This document shows, in pieces, positions 1-11,120 of a stretch of DNA of 64,000 nt. Source of the stretch: Eublepharis macularius (lineage: Eukaryota > Chordata > Lepidosauria > Squamata > Eublepharidae). Under the pieces are notes generated by a model. The model saw nothing but the letters and a program-made list of their open reading frames with translations, searched no databases and was not told the origin of the DNA. Where the stretch lies: contig NC_072807.1 of NCBI RefSeq assembly GCF_028583425.1, positions 31,377,001 through 31,441,000 of the forward strand, read 5' to 3'. The translations under genes were made by a program, and so were the position numbers. How positions within the stretch are numbered: the first letter of the stretch is position 1; every line of letters starts with the position of its first letter.

Positions 1-3000
1 TGTTCCCTGGGAAATATTTCAACAGGGCTAGACGGTACCACTTGGATCCCTTCCGGATCCCCGAGCAGCATGTTCACTCACCCCAAATGAAATGTAGGCA
101 CCCATCACGCTGCCAGCAATAGTGGAAAAGCCACCAGCCATCACAGCGTGGATTTCTGAGCTTGTCAATTCTGACAAGTAGGGATGGATAAGCAGCAGAG
201 CCTCTGTCTGCGGGGCAGAAAAAGGCAATCAGGTTCCAGAAGGAGGCCAGCCTTTGCTCACAAGATTGCAGAAGGAGCACCCAGAATTAATTAATGGTTC
301 TTTGGAGCTCCATGAATAATCCTAGGAGGAGCAGCCTCAGAGTGGCACAGAAAATGCCTTCATGTGCTGATGCTCGGAGTAGGATGGGTGCCCAGGTGTG
401 CAGAAAAATGGCTTACCATTCCCAAAAACACGTTCCCTGCCACGCTCAGCGACTCAGTGGTGCTTGTGTTCATGGTAATTTGCAGCAGCCAAGAGATCTG
501 TGGGATTGAGCCGGAAGTCATTTGCCAGTGGGACATTTTTTATCGCTCTGTGACCCAGTAAGTAAGTTCTTGTGTGACCCTTAGCCTGCCTCTGGCTCAG
601 TTATCACCCCACCTCATAAATAACTTCCTTTCCCAAATCTAGTTTTAACCAGCCAGCATGGCAGAGCTCTCAGATGCTAAGCAGGGCTGGATGGTATCTC
701 TTCCAGCGTCTGGAGACTTGTGCCAAATGTTACCTTAAAGATCACCCACTGTATGACCCCCAGGTAGTAGAGAATAGACGTTACGCAGCTGAAGAAGACA
801 ATGATGGGTAAAGCCTGGAGACAGAAAAGGCCCATCAGCTCCATGCCAAGCTTGGCACTACAACAAAACACATATCTTTTGTAAGAAGTGAAGGACTTGT
901 ATGCTATCCCTTGTGCCTGGTCTCAGGTTTGAGATAAAGAGGAAGACACACTATACTGCCCTATCTGATGCTATCTTTTTGATCTGCTACTCTCCGGGAA
1001 CTTTCCTCCTTCCACTTCTTTCCCCTCATTTGTTGGCACACTCTCTCTCTCTCCATCTTGCCACCATGGAGGACACAGGGCTCGGTCTCTGTATTCACCA
1101 GCATCCTTAGATAGATTAGATTCTATCTCTCCTCTTTCCCGTCCTAAGTGGAGTTCCTAAAATAAAAGGACTCTTATTTTCTTTACTAATGCAAATAGAC
1201 TCTGTATAAGTTGATTGCCTCATCAGCAGCACACCAAACTGCTCTCAGGAGCTGCTCTGCTTTTCTTAACCTGCTTTGCTTACATCATTGCCGCTGGGTG
1301 CCACGGACTGACGAAGTGGATTTTGTATCATTTGATAGAAAACAGCCAGGAACTTACTACGTGGCCTGTACTTCTGGCCCATTTGGGGACAGGTTCAGTA
1401 AAAGTTCTTTGCCAAGGAGACAGCTCACAGCTCAGGTAAGTACCATCCCAGCCGAGCAGTGACAAGTCAGCCACGGGTTTTATGAACTGATCAGAAGAAA
1501 GGGTCAAAGAGCTGCTTTTTTCAAATGGTCCTTGAAACTGACCAGAAAGGCAAAAGATTCATTGATCAGTCTGTCCCCAAAGACGAAACTGGAACCGGCC
1601 CGGGTATAACCAAGGAATATCTGTAAAGGAAAAGTTGGCGATGAATGAATTTTAAAGAGCCTTAGTCTCATTTACCAGGAACGGGATGCTGTACAAAATC
1701 AGCATTGCTTATGCAAGGGAGAATGACCAATGAAATATATTTCATGACAAAGGATCTATTACAGTGGAGAAATTTAAACAGTCTGAGACAACGACTGTAT
1801 CTGATGGACTTTCATGGTCACTGCTGAAGAAGCACAAGTATAAACTCCTGCAACTGTCAGTATATACCCCACCTTCAGAGAGCAGGTGCCTTTTATTTTT
1901 GCATTCTCCTTATGTTATCCATAACAAATAACAGTAGCTGTTTGTTGCATAGATTGGGGAACTGAAATTGAGATGGAAGTAGGACACATCATGTGGCAGG
2001 AGGTGAACAGGTGGGAAGTAACTGATTAGCATCACAGTACAATGGGGGAAACCAGGGTTCAAATCCTCACAAGGCTTCAAAAATATATATGATGGACCAT
2101 GTGATATGGTCCAGAAAAGCAGCTGAAGGAAGACCCTGAATTTGGGCTGGAGAATGGTGGGTGTGAATTTTCCATGCCCCTACAACCTGGATGACAAGAT
2201 TCCTTGTATTAGGGCTTATCTACAGATTACGAAGACTTCATGTTTGTTAGGGGAAAACACAAGGACTTTGCACTAGACGTGCGATAGTTGTTCTCTGCCT
2301 CCCACACCCCACCCCAGTCTCTCTTCTGCTTGTGACCGAAGGAGGGAGGAAGAAGCAGCTTTTGCCTCTCACTGCTGCCATTTTCACACTTCCAAACCTG
2401 CTGGTGGAGCATTAGTTCATGGGCTCCATTGTTAAAATGATACGGCGACACACAAGTTTCGTAACAGAGTTAATAGCAGCCCTTAGCTGGATTTCAAACC
2501 CATGTTTCCAACACTCTGTCCAAGGCTAATGGGAGAAAGTGTGCATCATATGATTAAATAAACAATGACAATCCTGTGCCAACCTCCAAGAAGATGCCAG
2601 CACCAGTAACCTTATATGCTACACTTTCATTTGCTGTTTACACATTTATCCCTCATCTTCACAACACCTTCCACCCTCACCCAAAACAATCCGCAGACTA
2701 AAATCATCCCTCTAAGAACACCCCCTCCCGAGGGTTGATGCCCCCATACCGAGATCTGTTTGCCAAGCCATTGGAAAGCCAGAAATCCAGGCTTTGTCCG
2801 GATGATGAAGACTCCAAGGAGAAACTGCAGGCCAAGCCCCCAGAACACAGTTCTCCAGGATACCTGTGATTCAAAAGGAAAGGAAATAAAAGCGGCTAGA
2901 CCATTTGGCAGAATGGATGGGATGGAGAGCTGCCCTCCGAGCTGGCTCGCCACTGATCTGTAGAACTCAGAGATAGTTGACTGGGGGAATGGGGCACCAA

Positions 3001-4063
3001 CAAAATCTGCCCCTGTTTCTTTCAGCATTGGAAGGCAAAATCTCCAGTGGTGCCACTTACAGCACTATGGTGTCTGGAACAGAGGAAGAGAGCCAGGACC
3101 AACACACTGAAGCCACCCAGCGACACCAACTGCTCTTTCCTTTGGGACACATCTAGAACCAGGAGTGTGATGAGGCTGACTGGAATGAGCAGATAAAATG
3201 CCCTAGGAAAGAAAGGAGTGGCATAGCAGGACACTTAGACACACATGGCCATGGAACGGTCATCACAGAGGAGGAATATGTCACTAAAGAAACGCCCCAG
3301 TGCCAAAGTGCAAGGTGCTCGGGCATCTGTTACCCCTGGCAGCTTCCTATAGGTTAGCATCTAGAACACCACCGTTATAGGAACAACACAGGAGCTGTTC
3401 GCCAACAGGACTGTGGTCTGCAATCTTTTCAGACCCATCTTTAATCCTGAGATAGCAGCAAAACTGTATCCAGTGTTGGCAGGATAACATTACTCTGCAA
3501 TTAGAGCCAGCCTGGGGTCTTGAGTGACAACATAAAGAACTGCACCAGCATTAGCTGCATGCAAACAAACACATAACAGCCCTATGCAGCAAGCTGGTTT
3601 CCAACTCACCATTTCAACCAGGGCCAGGTGCTCCGGAAGCATTTCCCAACTGGGCTTAACAGCTGGATGATGTGCACCCCCCACCATTTCTGCACCAAGT
3701 TATAGGCCATGAGAAAGATGGCCAGGCACGTTAAAACAAACAGACCTAAGGCCCGCTGGAAGTCCAGCCAACAGGCCGCGATGAAGTACGCCAGATAAGC
3801 TAGAGAGAGGAGACACACGACTATGAACAGCAGATCAATTCCATTGTCAGCACTGCAGGTTTGGGGATTTCCTTTCTCCCATTCATTATCTGCACTCACA
3901 GGCATTAAGACTGGATTCTGTATGTCCAAATGTTTGTGGCATTGCCTTGCAAGTTACTCCATGAAAGTTACTGCCCCATCAACTTTTTTACTAACCTGCT
4001 TGCCCACACGTAAGTGGTCTTTAAAAAAGACCCTTAAAACCTTCCATATTCTTAAAAGTAATG
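1..4063 (-). CDS. SLC28A2: Concentrative (Na+-coupled) nucleoside transporter, SLC28A2/CNT2-like; 3' part off window, N-terminal exons not found
   Basis: Membrane transporter that imports nucleosides with sodium. Exons in transcript order are 4063-3992 (tentative), 3820-3610, 3202-3061, 2863-2750, 1620-1543, 814-734, 497-417 and 207-82; the gene continues past the left edge. All have AG/GT borders and phases that join. Family landmarks are TM1 with [15 protein letters not shown], the [12 protein letters not shown] segment, [48 protein letters not shown] and [18 protein letters not shown]. The tentative first exon has R-x-F-x-K-x-H spacing like the family's cytoplasmic N-terminus; its A|GTAAAA donor and the TAG acceptor at 3821 keep the expected residue count to TM1. 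Paralogue choice rests on Gly-Met before TEA and on head-to-head synteny with SHF. SLC28A1 or A3 is possible but less likely. No stop interrupts the exons. Confidence 0.85.
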
Positions 4064-4162
4064 CTATAAGAACAGCCACTCTAGGACTAAAGCTTTTCTT
4101 GAAACAAAAAAGGGAGAAAAAAGATTTATTATTTTTGACTTGGGGTAACTTCAAAGAAGCAA

Positions 4163-4324
4163 GTTCAGGGGGGTAGCAAGATTCAGGTCCAGTAGCACCT
4201 TAAAGACCAACTAGATTTCCAGGGTATGAGCTTTTGAGAGTCAGAGCTCCCTTGCTCTGACTCTTGAAAGCTCATACCTGAAATCTAGTTGGTCTTTAAG
4301 GTACTACTGGACCTGAATCTTGTT
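4163..4324. repeat. Inverted dimer of a Penelope-like (hammerhead-family) tail with 14-bp target-site duplication
   Basis: Two copies of the same tail (CCAGTAGCACCTTAAAGACC in one arm, its complement in the other) meet head to head around 4250. The pair is flanked by the identical 14-mer CTTCAAAGAAGCAA at 4149-4162 and 4325-4338, so it inserted as one unit. The arms join inside the family's stem II region (CTCTGACTCTYRAAAGCTC). Assignment to Penelope-like elements is inference from the hammerhead-like core in sister copies. Confidence 0.7.
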
Positions 4325-6466
4325 CTTCAAAGAAGCAATTCTCCCTTTCTTCCTCCCAATATTATTATTGGAGACAATAATATTTGTCTTTTATGCCCAA
4401 ACTGATGTGTGCAGCTCAAAGTTTGTATACTCAGTTGTTAACCCAACTATTTTCATTGGTACTTAGACCTATGTGTTTACTTGAGAACTATCAGTATTGA
4501 AAGTGGGATTTATTTCTGAGTAAACATGCATAGGATTATAGACAGAAAAACAGTGCACACGTACTTGGAAATAAGACCTATGGCACTCAGTGAGACTTGC
4601 TTCTAGGTAAACATGACTAAAAAACAAGAAGCCAGGAACCAAAACGACACTTTAAAAACACTTTCAGCTTTCTTCCTTTTAAGAGATAAATAGCTACAAA
4701 TACAAAAGAAGGACTGGTTTACATTCCAGGTCCCCAATGACTCAGCCTCCCACAACTGCTGATCAGCACAGGTAGTTGAGCTGACTTGCGATTACCAGTT
4801 GGATGCAAAATACCAAGGATAGTATGCTGTTTGCAAAACAAACAGGAAGATTCAAGTAATGGTGTAAAATATTAACCATTTAAACAATAAGGATTTGTTT
4901 ACTGTTTATACACACCCTTTTTTTTCTTCAGCAGGGCAATTTGGGTGAGGAGCTGTGATGTTCTGCCTGTCTCTTCTCAAGGCAACAGCCACAACTGCAC
5001 TCCCCTCCCTCCTCAGCATAGCATGCAGCCCCTTCCCTCCCCCAATCAGTCCGGAGTGAGAGCGACGTGACACAGAAGGCATTACCCTCACTCTGAACTG
5101 GCTATGTACGATTGACTTCCATGACATCTTCAGGCCAAACTGGATCAGCCCTTTGGCACTGTGACATCATTGCGTTCATAATGTGACCCTGGATGGGCTG
5201 GGAGCACGTTGCAAAGCCCCAGTGGAAGACAACAAACTGGCATAGATGCAAACATACAGAGGGTATCGAACTGGGAAAACACAGGTTTGAGAAGGAGAAG
5301 CAGGTTGTTGGTAGTCTCGGCGAACACATTGGGAACCCTACCACAAAGCCCTTTTCCCAAGCTGAAAGCGTTTCCCTACAAATTTACAGAAGATCCCTAG
5401 AGAATATGCTTACGATGCATAAATGAACTGGCAGTTTCAGTTCACCAAGTTCATTGTAAGCCATGCATCCGATCCCAGAACATATTAAAGGGGAGAATCT
5501 CACCTGCAATGAGAAGGCCCAAGAAGATCTTGTGCAGTATCTCAGCGTGCGCCTGACAAAAGTCACATGCCTTTGAAAGGGGGCTACAGATCCTGAGGGG
5601 GAATTACACAAAAGGGTCAAGGGTGTTTTGTGCTCAACAGTTGCTTGCGGAAAGTGACTGTCAGGGAGATCTAGGGATTATGGGTGACGGCATTCAAAGA
5701 GGTGATAGCATTCAAAGAAAATTGGAGGGACAATCTGATGCTATCTCCATCTATACAAGACTGCTAGGCAACCTGCTCAGGATGCAGACATCTTACAATC
5801 AGGGCCCGAAACATTTTTTTTTCTCCAGCCCCCTTCCTCCTCCTCTTAAAACAAAAAAGAAATCCAGGCAGCTTCATGAAGAGTTCTGTATAAACTGAAA
5901 GCTTGCACAATATCTTTGCACTCTTTTGGTAAGCCCTAATGAAATGGTTTCCGTTTTCAGGATTTGCACTGGATAAACAGGCTATCAGCAATCCAAGTGC
6001 CCTAAGGCACAAGAAGAGGATGACGGCCAATAACCAAACAACTTGGTTAAGCTGGAGACATTCTCTTGACTGGGAAGTTGGTGGGCTACCAGCTCTCTGG
6101 GTGAGGTTGTGCTCTCTTTGGAAGAGCAGGCTGTCTCCTGCCTCGGCTACTTGAACCTCAGAATGTGATTGTGGCTAGCAATTTCTTGGAGCATCATCAC
6201 TTCCCTCTTCTTGACAAGGCAGATGTTTCCACCATAAATCAAGCTATCATAATGCATTCTGAGTAGCATCACTATTGAAGACTGCTTGAAATTGAAATCT
6301 GGTCCCGAAAGCATAGACCAAACTCCTTACAGAGGGTGTGGCCAAAGGGACGATGTCCCGCCTGTCCTCAGAGACTCAGCAGTCGCTTTTTTGATTTGCA
6401 ATTCAATGTGCTGGCCTTCACCTCCCCATGGTCTGGTCCCTCATGAAGGCACATCCCTTTCTGCTA

Positions 6467-6679
6467 ACGCTGCCAGCTCCAGTTTAGGAAATTCCTGGTG
6501 ATTTGGGGGGAGGGGGGGTGGAGCCTAGAGAGGGCAGGGTTTGGGGAAGGGAGGGACCTCAGCAAGGTATAATGTCATAAAATCCACACTCCAACGCAGC
6601 TATTTTCTCCAGGGGAACTGATCTCTATGGCCTGGATCTCAGAGATCTTCAGCCACGACCTGGAAGCTGGCAACCCTAC
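6467..6679 (+). mobile_element. hAT-type MITE, family with GGGTTGCCAAC termini
   Basis: Begins near GCTGCCAGCTCCAG, carries the family's internal GGAAATTCCTGGTGATTT and TTCTCCAGGGGAACTGATC blocks, and ends GAAGCTGGCAACCCT, an inverted version of its start. Non-coding. Other copies in the window are at 8627-9034, 27666-27883, 33585-33793 and 57832-58014. Confidence 0.7.
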
Positions 6680-7764
6680 TTTTCACCCACCACCCCATCT
6701 CAATTTTTTAAAAAAACAGGATCAAAGTCTCAGTACTGGCACCCTAGCCTCTCCCAGTCTTTTCTCTGGTGTACTGTTATATTTCTCAGGGGTCTTCAGA
6801 CTTCTTGAACCCGTGGATACTTCTGGAATTTTGAAAAACAACTGAAAAAAGTAATGGAAGCCGCCACAAAGTGGATGTCATCACCATTTTTTTGCATAAA
6901 TTGTCCGATTGCATAAAAAAAATAAACCGGGCCCTGGAGTTCTTCACGTGTACACTGTGTGTGTGCAACCCGTTATTGCTGGCTACTCCCCCGGTGCTTG
7001 GGAGGCTGGGCAGGTGAGCAGGCCTGCTGCTTCCCGGTTGTGCAGAAGAGGGTTGGCCCAGCTGGCTCCTCTGGCGGGTCAGCTGGCTGGAAACAAGCGG
7101 GAGGTGGCATAAGTGGCACAGAAAGCTGTGCGGCCCCACTGACTACACCCCCAGAAGAGCAGGGGGAGGGGCAGAGGCGGAGCAGGAAGACCTGCTGGTG
7201 CTGCAAGCCAGTGGACAGCAGCTCCTTCCCCACGCACAAAAATACCGGACATTTATGTGTCCAATATTTGAACTGCTTCCCCCCCCGCCCCGAGTCTGAT
7301 TAAAAAAACGGACACCTGGCAACCTTAGATCAGGAGACAGGACCATTCACACTGTGGTTGCCAAGATGGCTGCCAAAATGTTAAGAGGTTTCTAAGTGAA
7401 GCTTCATCTGTGGTGGGGGCAGGTACTTCCGAATTGGTACTTCCCATAGACCCAAAGGTGATGCTTCTCGAGACCCTCAGAAGCACCTCCTGCTCCAGTG
7501 AGGTGGAGGAAAACCAGACTGATTTTGCTTTGGGGAAGCAGGATTTTGGGAAAGAAGGGAAGAAAATATCGGTCAGGACTATGTTAGGGATCACTGCCAT
7601 ACCTGATCAGGAATGCATTGAACTGTGCACTCCTTTCTCCTTGGGTCAGAGGTTGCTCAGCCGTTTCAGGGTTTCTCTCTGTATCCTGTCAAAATGCAGT
7701 TATGGCAAGGACATTGAAGCGGTTGAGAGCCCTCTCATGAAGACAGTACCACTCCATCTTTTAG

Positions 7765-8072
7765 GTGGGTAGCCATGTTGATCTGCAGTAGAACAGCAGG
7801 CTTTGAGTCCAGTGGCATCAAATCTTGTTGGTCTCTAAGGACCAATCTACAAGTGACGAATGACACTTGCCTGGCAAGTGGACAGACTCACGTGTATTCC
7901 TCCCTGTTCACTTGCCATTCACTTGCGCTCCACTTGATGAAGTGGAGCGCAAGTGAATGGCAAGTGAACAGAGAAGAACATACGTCAGTCTGTTAACTTG
8001 CCAGGCAAGTGTCATTCGTCACTTGTAGCTTGGCCCTAAGGTGCCACTGGAGTCAAATGCTGCTACTTCCAT
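7765..8072. repeat. Second inverted Penelope-like tail dimer, split by a foldback MITE
   Basis: The left part (about 7765-7822) is the family tail in minus orientation, with TAGCCATGTTGATCTGCAGT and TTTGAGTCCAGTGGCA. The right part resumes in plus orientation as AAATCTTGTTGGTCTCTAAGG, is interrupted at 7840, and continues at 8036 as CTAAGGTGCCACTGGAGTC. The interruption is the palindromic element 7841-8035, so that element inserted later. Confidence 0.6.
7841..8035. mobile_element. Foldback MITE (long hairpin, CTACAAGTGACG termini)
   Basis: An almost perfect 195-bp palindrome. The outer arms read CTACAAGTGACGAATGAC and its complement; the centre pairs CGCTCCACTT with AAGTGGAGCG around a GATG loop. 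CTAAGG occurs on both sides (7835-7840 and 8036-8041), giving a 5-6 bp target duplication. It has no coding capacity. Superfamily unknown to me. A diverged relative lies at 11121-11353. Confidence 0.75.
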
Positions 8073-8171
8073 CTTTTGAGTGTGGAAGGTGTTCAGCTGC
8101 TCCCACATGAAAACTTTATTCCACATCAAGACGCACCGCCTCAAACCAATGCTTATTATTAGCTGCATACA

Positions 8172-8355
8172 GTGTGTGTCACAACTGACTTACTGCAACC
8201 CCTGCAGGGGCTTTCAAGGCAAGGAAGAAGCAGAGGTGATTTGCCATTGCCTCTCCCTGCAGAGTCTTTCTTGGTGGTCTCCCATCTAAGTACTGACCCT
8301 GCTTAGCTTCTGAAATCTGACAAGATCAGGCTATACTATGCTGTCTTCTCTCCAT
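8172..8355 (-). repeat. 5S rRNA-derived SINE
   Basis: The stretch GGTCTCCCATCTAAGTACTG followed by CCCTGCTTAGCTTCTGAAAT is the complement of the internal promoter region of 5S rRNA, so the element lies on the minus strand with its head near 8355. Its tail, near 8180, is related to the 3' end of BovB-type LINEs. Confidence 0.8.
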
Positions 8356-8626
8356 TAGCACAGAGAAGCTACTAGAAATGCTTCAGCTCCATATATAGCC
8401 ATATCAGTGTCACTTCTGCAGAAAAAATCTTCATCATCTTTAGTTTTCGAGGTGGCCAGTTATGAGGTGGGGCATGAATTGTACACAACCAGACTACCTA
8501 ACCCTAATCCCCACCCTGCCACTGGGTGACTGTGAGATAGTAACTAACTCTCAGCAGGACCAAACCTCATTGTTGTTGTGAGGATAAAAGGGTGCGGAGA
8601 GGACCACATACGTCACTGTGTTGTCT

Positions 8627-9034
8627 AGGGTTGCCAACTCTAGTTTGGGAAATTCCTGGAGATTGTGGGGGGTTGAGCTTGGCGAGGGCAAAGTTTGGGA
8701 AAGGACCTCAACAGGGTATGATGCTGCAGCACAGTGGTGAAGTGGTTTGGCTGCACTCTACTGGTTCGAATCCCGCTACTGCCATGAGCTCAGTAGGTGG
8801 CGTTGCGTAAGCCACTCCTCTCAGCCCCAGCTCCCCAGCTGTATTGTGGGGATAACAACACTAACTCGTTCACCGCTCTGGTTGAGGCACTAATCTGTCT
8901 AGAAGAGAGGTATATAAGCACAGTTATTATTATTGGAGTCCACCTTTCAAAGCAGCCATTTCCCCATTTATCTGTTGTCTGAAGCTCAGTTGTAATTCTG
9001 GGAGATCTTCAGGACCCACCTGAGGGTTTGCATA
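8627..9034 (+). mobile_element. hAT-type MITE (GGGTTGCCAAC family) split by a SINE
   Basis: The left half starts AGGGTTGCCAACTCTAG and runs to GGGTATGATG. The right half resumes at GAGTCCACCTTTCAAAGCAG and ends in a degenerate terminus near 9034. In intact copies the two joints are continuous, so 8724-8934 is a later insertion. Confidence 0.7.
8724..8934 (+). repeat. tRNA-derived SINE nested in a MITE
   Basis: The head has a tRNA-like CAGTGGTGAAGTGGTT region and a B-box GGTTCGAATCC. The body ends in GGTATATAAGCACAG and a (TTA)n tail. Type: RNA polymerase III SINE. Confidence 0.7.
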
Positions 9035-9399
9035 TGCCTCTCTGAGTGGATCCTTTCAGCCTTCGTGGCTCTTAACTAACCTACCCCCTTGAGTCTCTAA
9101 TTTTCTCCATGCAAGGAAATGTATGCTTTCTGTCTCCCGCACAAAAAAACCCATGAAAATTTCTCCTATAGTATGAATATATGAAAAACTTGAGATGCTG
9201 TTGACTGTATAAATTGGCCCTGCAGTGTAGTCCCTTCCCCTGAGAGGACTGTACCACCACAGGGAAGGAATGTTCCACGTGGCATTTTGTCGTTGTGGTG
9301 ACAAGGACAGAACCAGAGGGGTACATGCAGTTACCAAGCCCTGGCCAGCTCCCCCAGGTGAAATCCTGATTTCTTCCATCATGCCAAGCAGAGCGGAAT

Positions 9400-9985
9400 A
9401 GAGCGCGCATGCGGGCTGAGCGTCACTCTTTCCTTTCAGCCCCGCCCCTTCATCTAACGTCCCCGCCTCGCGCCGCGTTTCAAATTCAAGCGCGGGTGGA
9501 GGGCTGTTGTGATGGGGTCTGGGCTTTAATCCGCATGCGCGTCCGGGAGCTGCTTGCTCGGGTTTTCATCCGCATGCGCAGTCGGCCCTAGAGCCCACTT
9601 CCTGATCCAAACTGTACGAAGTCCGCGCAAGGACTTCCGGAGTGAAGTCAACGGATGTGAGACGAAGGGTGAAACTATAGAGGTTACAGGGGATAGAGCG
9701 ACTCTGCTCTTCGCTCATAAACTATAGAGGCTTTTAATTTTTGCCTCGGCTTTCCTCTGATCTCATTTTAACAGAACGGTGGCGACTTTTACTTTTGGTA
9801 CGTTCTATGTCGCGTTCCTTTTTCTTTTCCGGGCGCTGAAATGTGCGAAGGGGAATTTCAAAGCTTGCGCGTACACAACGCTACCGCGGTGTCCCGTTCG
9901 CTCAAAACGCGAGCCCTTTCGTAAGCGATGGTCGTATAGCGCATGCGCGTTTTGATGAAACCAGCTGATACAGCGCACGCGCAGA
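9400..9985. promoter_or_regulatory. CpG-rich promoter-like patch with five NRF1-type motifs
   Basis: GC- and CpG-rich against AT-richer flanks. NRF1-type palindromes (GCGCATGCGC or close forms) lie at 9405-9413, 9533-9540, 9572-9579, 9939-9948 (exact) and 9973-9982. ETS-like ACTTCC sites lie near 9597 and 9629. A 12-bp direct repeat, AAACTATAGAGG, occurs twice between 9670 and 9735. No convincing coding exon adjoins it. It could serve SLC28A2, an unannotated transcript, or only open chromatin at the tRNA gene. Confidence 0.45.
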
Positions 9986-10111
9986 AAAGGCCTCGCAAAG
10001 GAACAAAGGAAGATAATACAACCAATCGCTTATTAGAAGCGCGATGATGTCATGGACAAGTGAACATGAATAGAGAGCGTGCACAACAATTTTCCAGATC
10101 CTCGGTAGCTC

Positions 10112-10183
10112 GCCGTGATCGTATAGTGGTTAGTACTCTGCGTTGTGGCCGCAGCAACCTCGGTTCGAATCCGAGTCACGGCA
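10112..10183 (+). tRNA. tRNA-His (anticodon GTG)
   Basis: A 72-nt gene with a perfect acceptor stem, GCCGTGA pairing with TCACGGC, then discriminator A. The anticodon stem CTGCG/CGCAG encloses loop TTGTGGC with GTG at 10145-10147. The B-box GGTTCGAATCC is at 10162-10172. The sequence matches vertebrate tRNA-His(GTG) as I know it. The tRNA carries histidine for translation; the 5' G of the mature tRNA is added after transcription. No intron. Human tRNA-His genes also lie near SLC28A2 on chromosome 15, supporting conserved synteny. Confidence 0.97.
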
Positions 10184-10199
10184 GAAGTGGGTCTAAATA

Positions 10200-10204
10200 T
10201 TTTT
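10200..10204 (+). terminator. RNA polymerase III terminator of tRNA-His
   Basis: First run of five T residues, 17 nt after the tRNA 3' end, as expected for a polymerase III gene. Confidence 0.85.
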
Positions 10205-10550
10205 CATTTGCACTGCAAAAGGAAACATTAATTTCCCCCCTAATAGCGCTTCGCTACCATTGCCAGATAAAAACTTAATTCAGAAAAAGTACATTTTACT
10301 CGGGAAAAGTTAATGGTAACGAACCTATCATTTTACCCATGGTGGAAAAACATTTCTACTTTCTCTAGGACAATTTTAAATCAAAGCATACCAGCAGGTA
10401 CGGCAGGCAGAGGCAGGAAGTACTTCGCTGCAGGCAGCAATCTTCAATTCAAACCCTATTGCATTGTTTATTGAAAGCCCCATTTTGGTAGGTTAAATTG
10501 TCTCTCTGCATTATCCGCCTTGAGTCCCAGGGAAAAAGACGGACAATAAG

Positions 10551-10603
10551 GGTGCGATCCTAAAGAGAGTTGCTCCAGTCTAACTCTGCATAGGATTGCA
10601 CTG
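10551..10603. mobile_element. Internally deleted palindromic MITE (CAGTGCAATCCTA family)
   Basis: Both ends of the family are present (GTGCGATCCTAAAGAGAGTT and GCATAGGATTGCACTG), but the palindromic centre is missing. Confidence 0.6.
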
Positions 10604-11120
10604 CAAAGGACTTAAATACATAATATTTTAAATTTCAGCAGTAACACTTTCTTCCGAAAGCCATGGGTGTTTGCCGGAGGCCCCATTTGGTGAAAATATT
10701 TAAGAAACATCACGGCTTGCGGTGGCTGAGATAGCTGGCAGGGCATTCTTACTGTTCCAGATTTTTTAAATTAAAAATTGTATTTTATTCACTTTTTGGT
10801 CTGTCTCCCCTCCAAAGTTCCCTGTGTGATATTTCAGTTATATCTACTTCTTTATATATGCAATGAGTGATCCCCTACTAGGTAAATGTTTTATGTAGCA
10901 GATATAAACAATAATAATTATAGAGAATCCTCAGGGTCAAAAGGGCCAGGAAACACAGGAACCACAGGGGGAAAAGAAATTGTGTAAAATTCAAATCTCA
11001 TCCGCACTCTCTGTACTCTCTGTACATACTATTGTAGTTTATTGAATGTCCCAGCTGTTGATCATATGGATTTACACAGTGTAATCTGCCTTGAATCTGA
11101 GTGAGAAAGGCGGACTATCA

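Larger units (their letters stand above)
4064..9400. other. Upstream part of the SLC28A2 locus, repeat-rich, no exon identified
   Basis: The missing 5' exons and promoter of the minus-strand transporter should lie here or further right, but I could not find a peptide matching the family's variable N-terminus. The stretch holds the dispersed repeats listed separately. Degenerate MITE-like pieces lie around 4500-4620. A GC-rich block at about 6913-7330 looks like another dispersed repeat read on the minus strand. About 4640-6460 and 7330-7760 show nothing I recognise. Confidence 0.5.

Noticed and set aside
650-700. 5S-like phrase GATGCTAAGCAGGGCTGGAT in an SLC28A2 intron
   Set aside because: Too short to separate a SINE remnant from chance.
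5939-6030. Hydrophobic minus-strand peptide that could be the transporter's missing upstream exon
   Set aside because: Lacks a GT donor at the needed point, and the tentative exon 3992-4063 gives the expected residue spacing instead.
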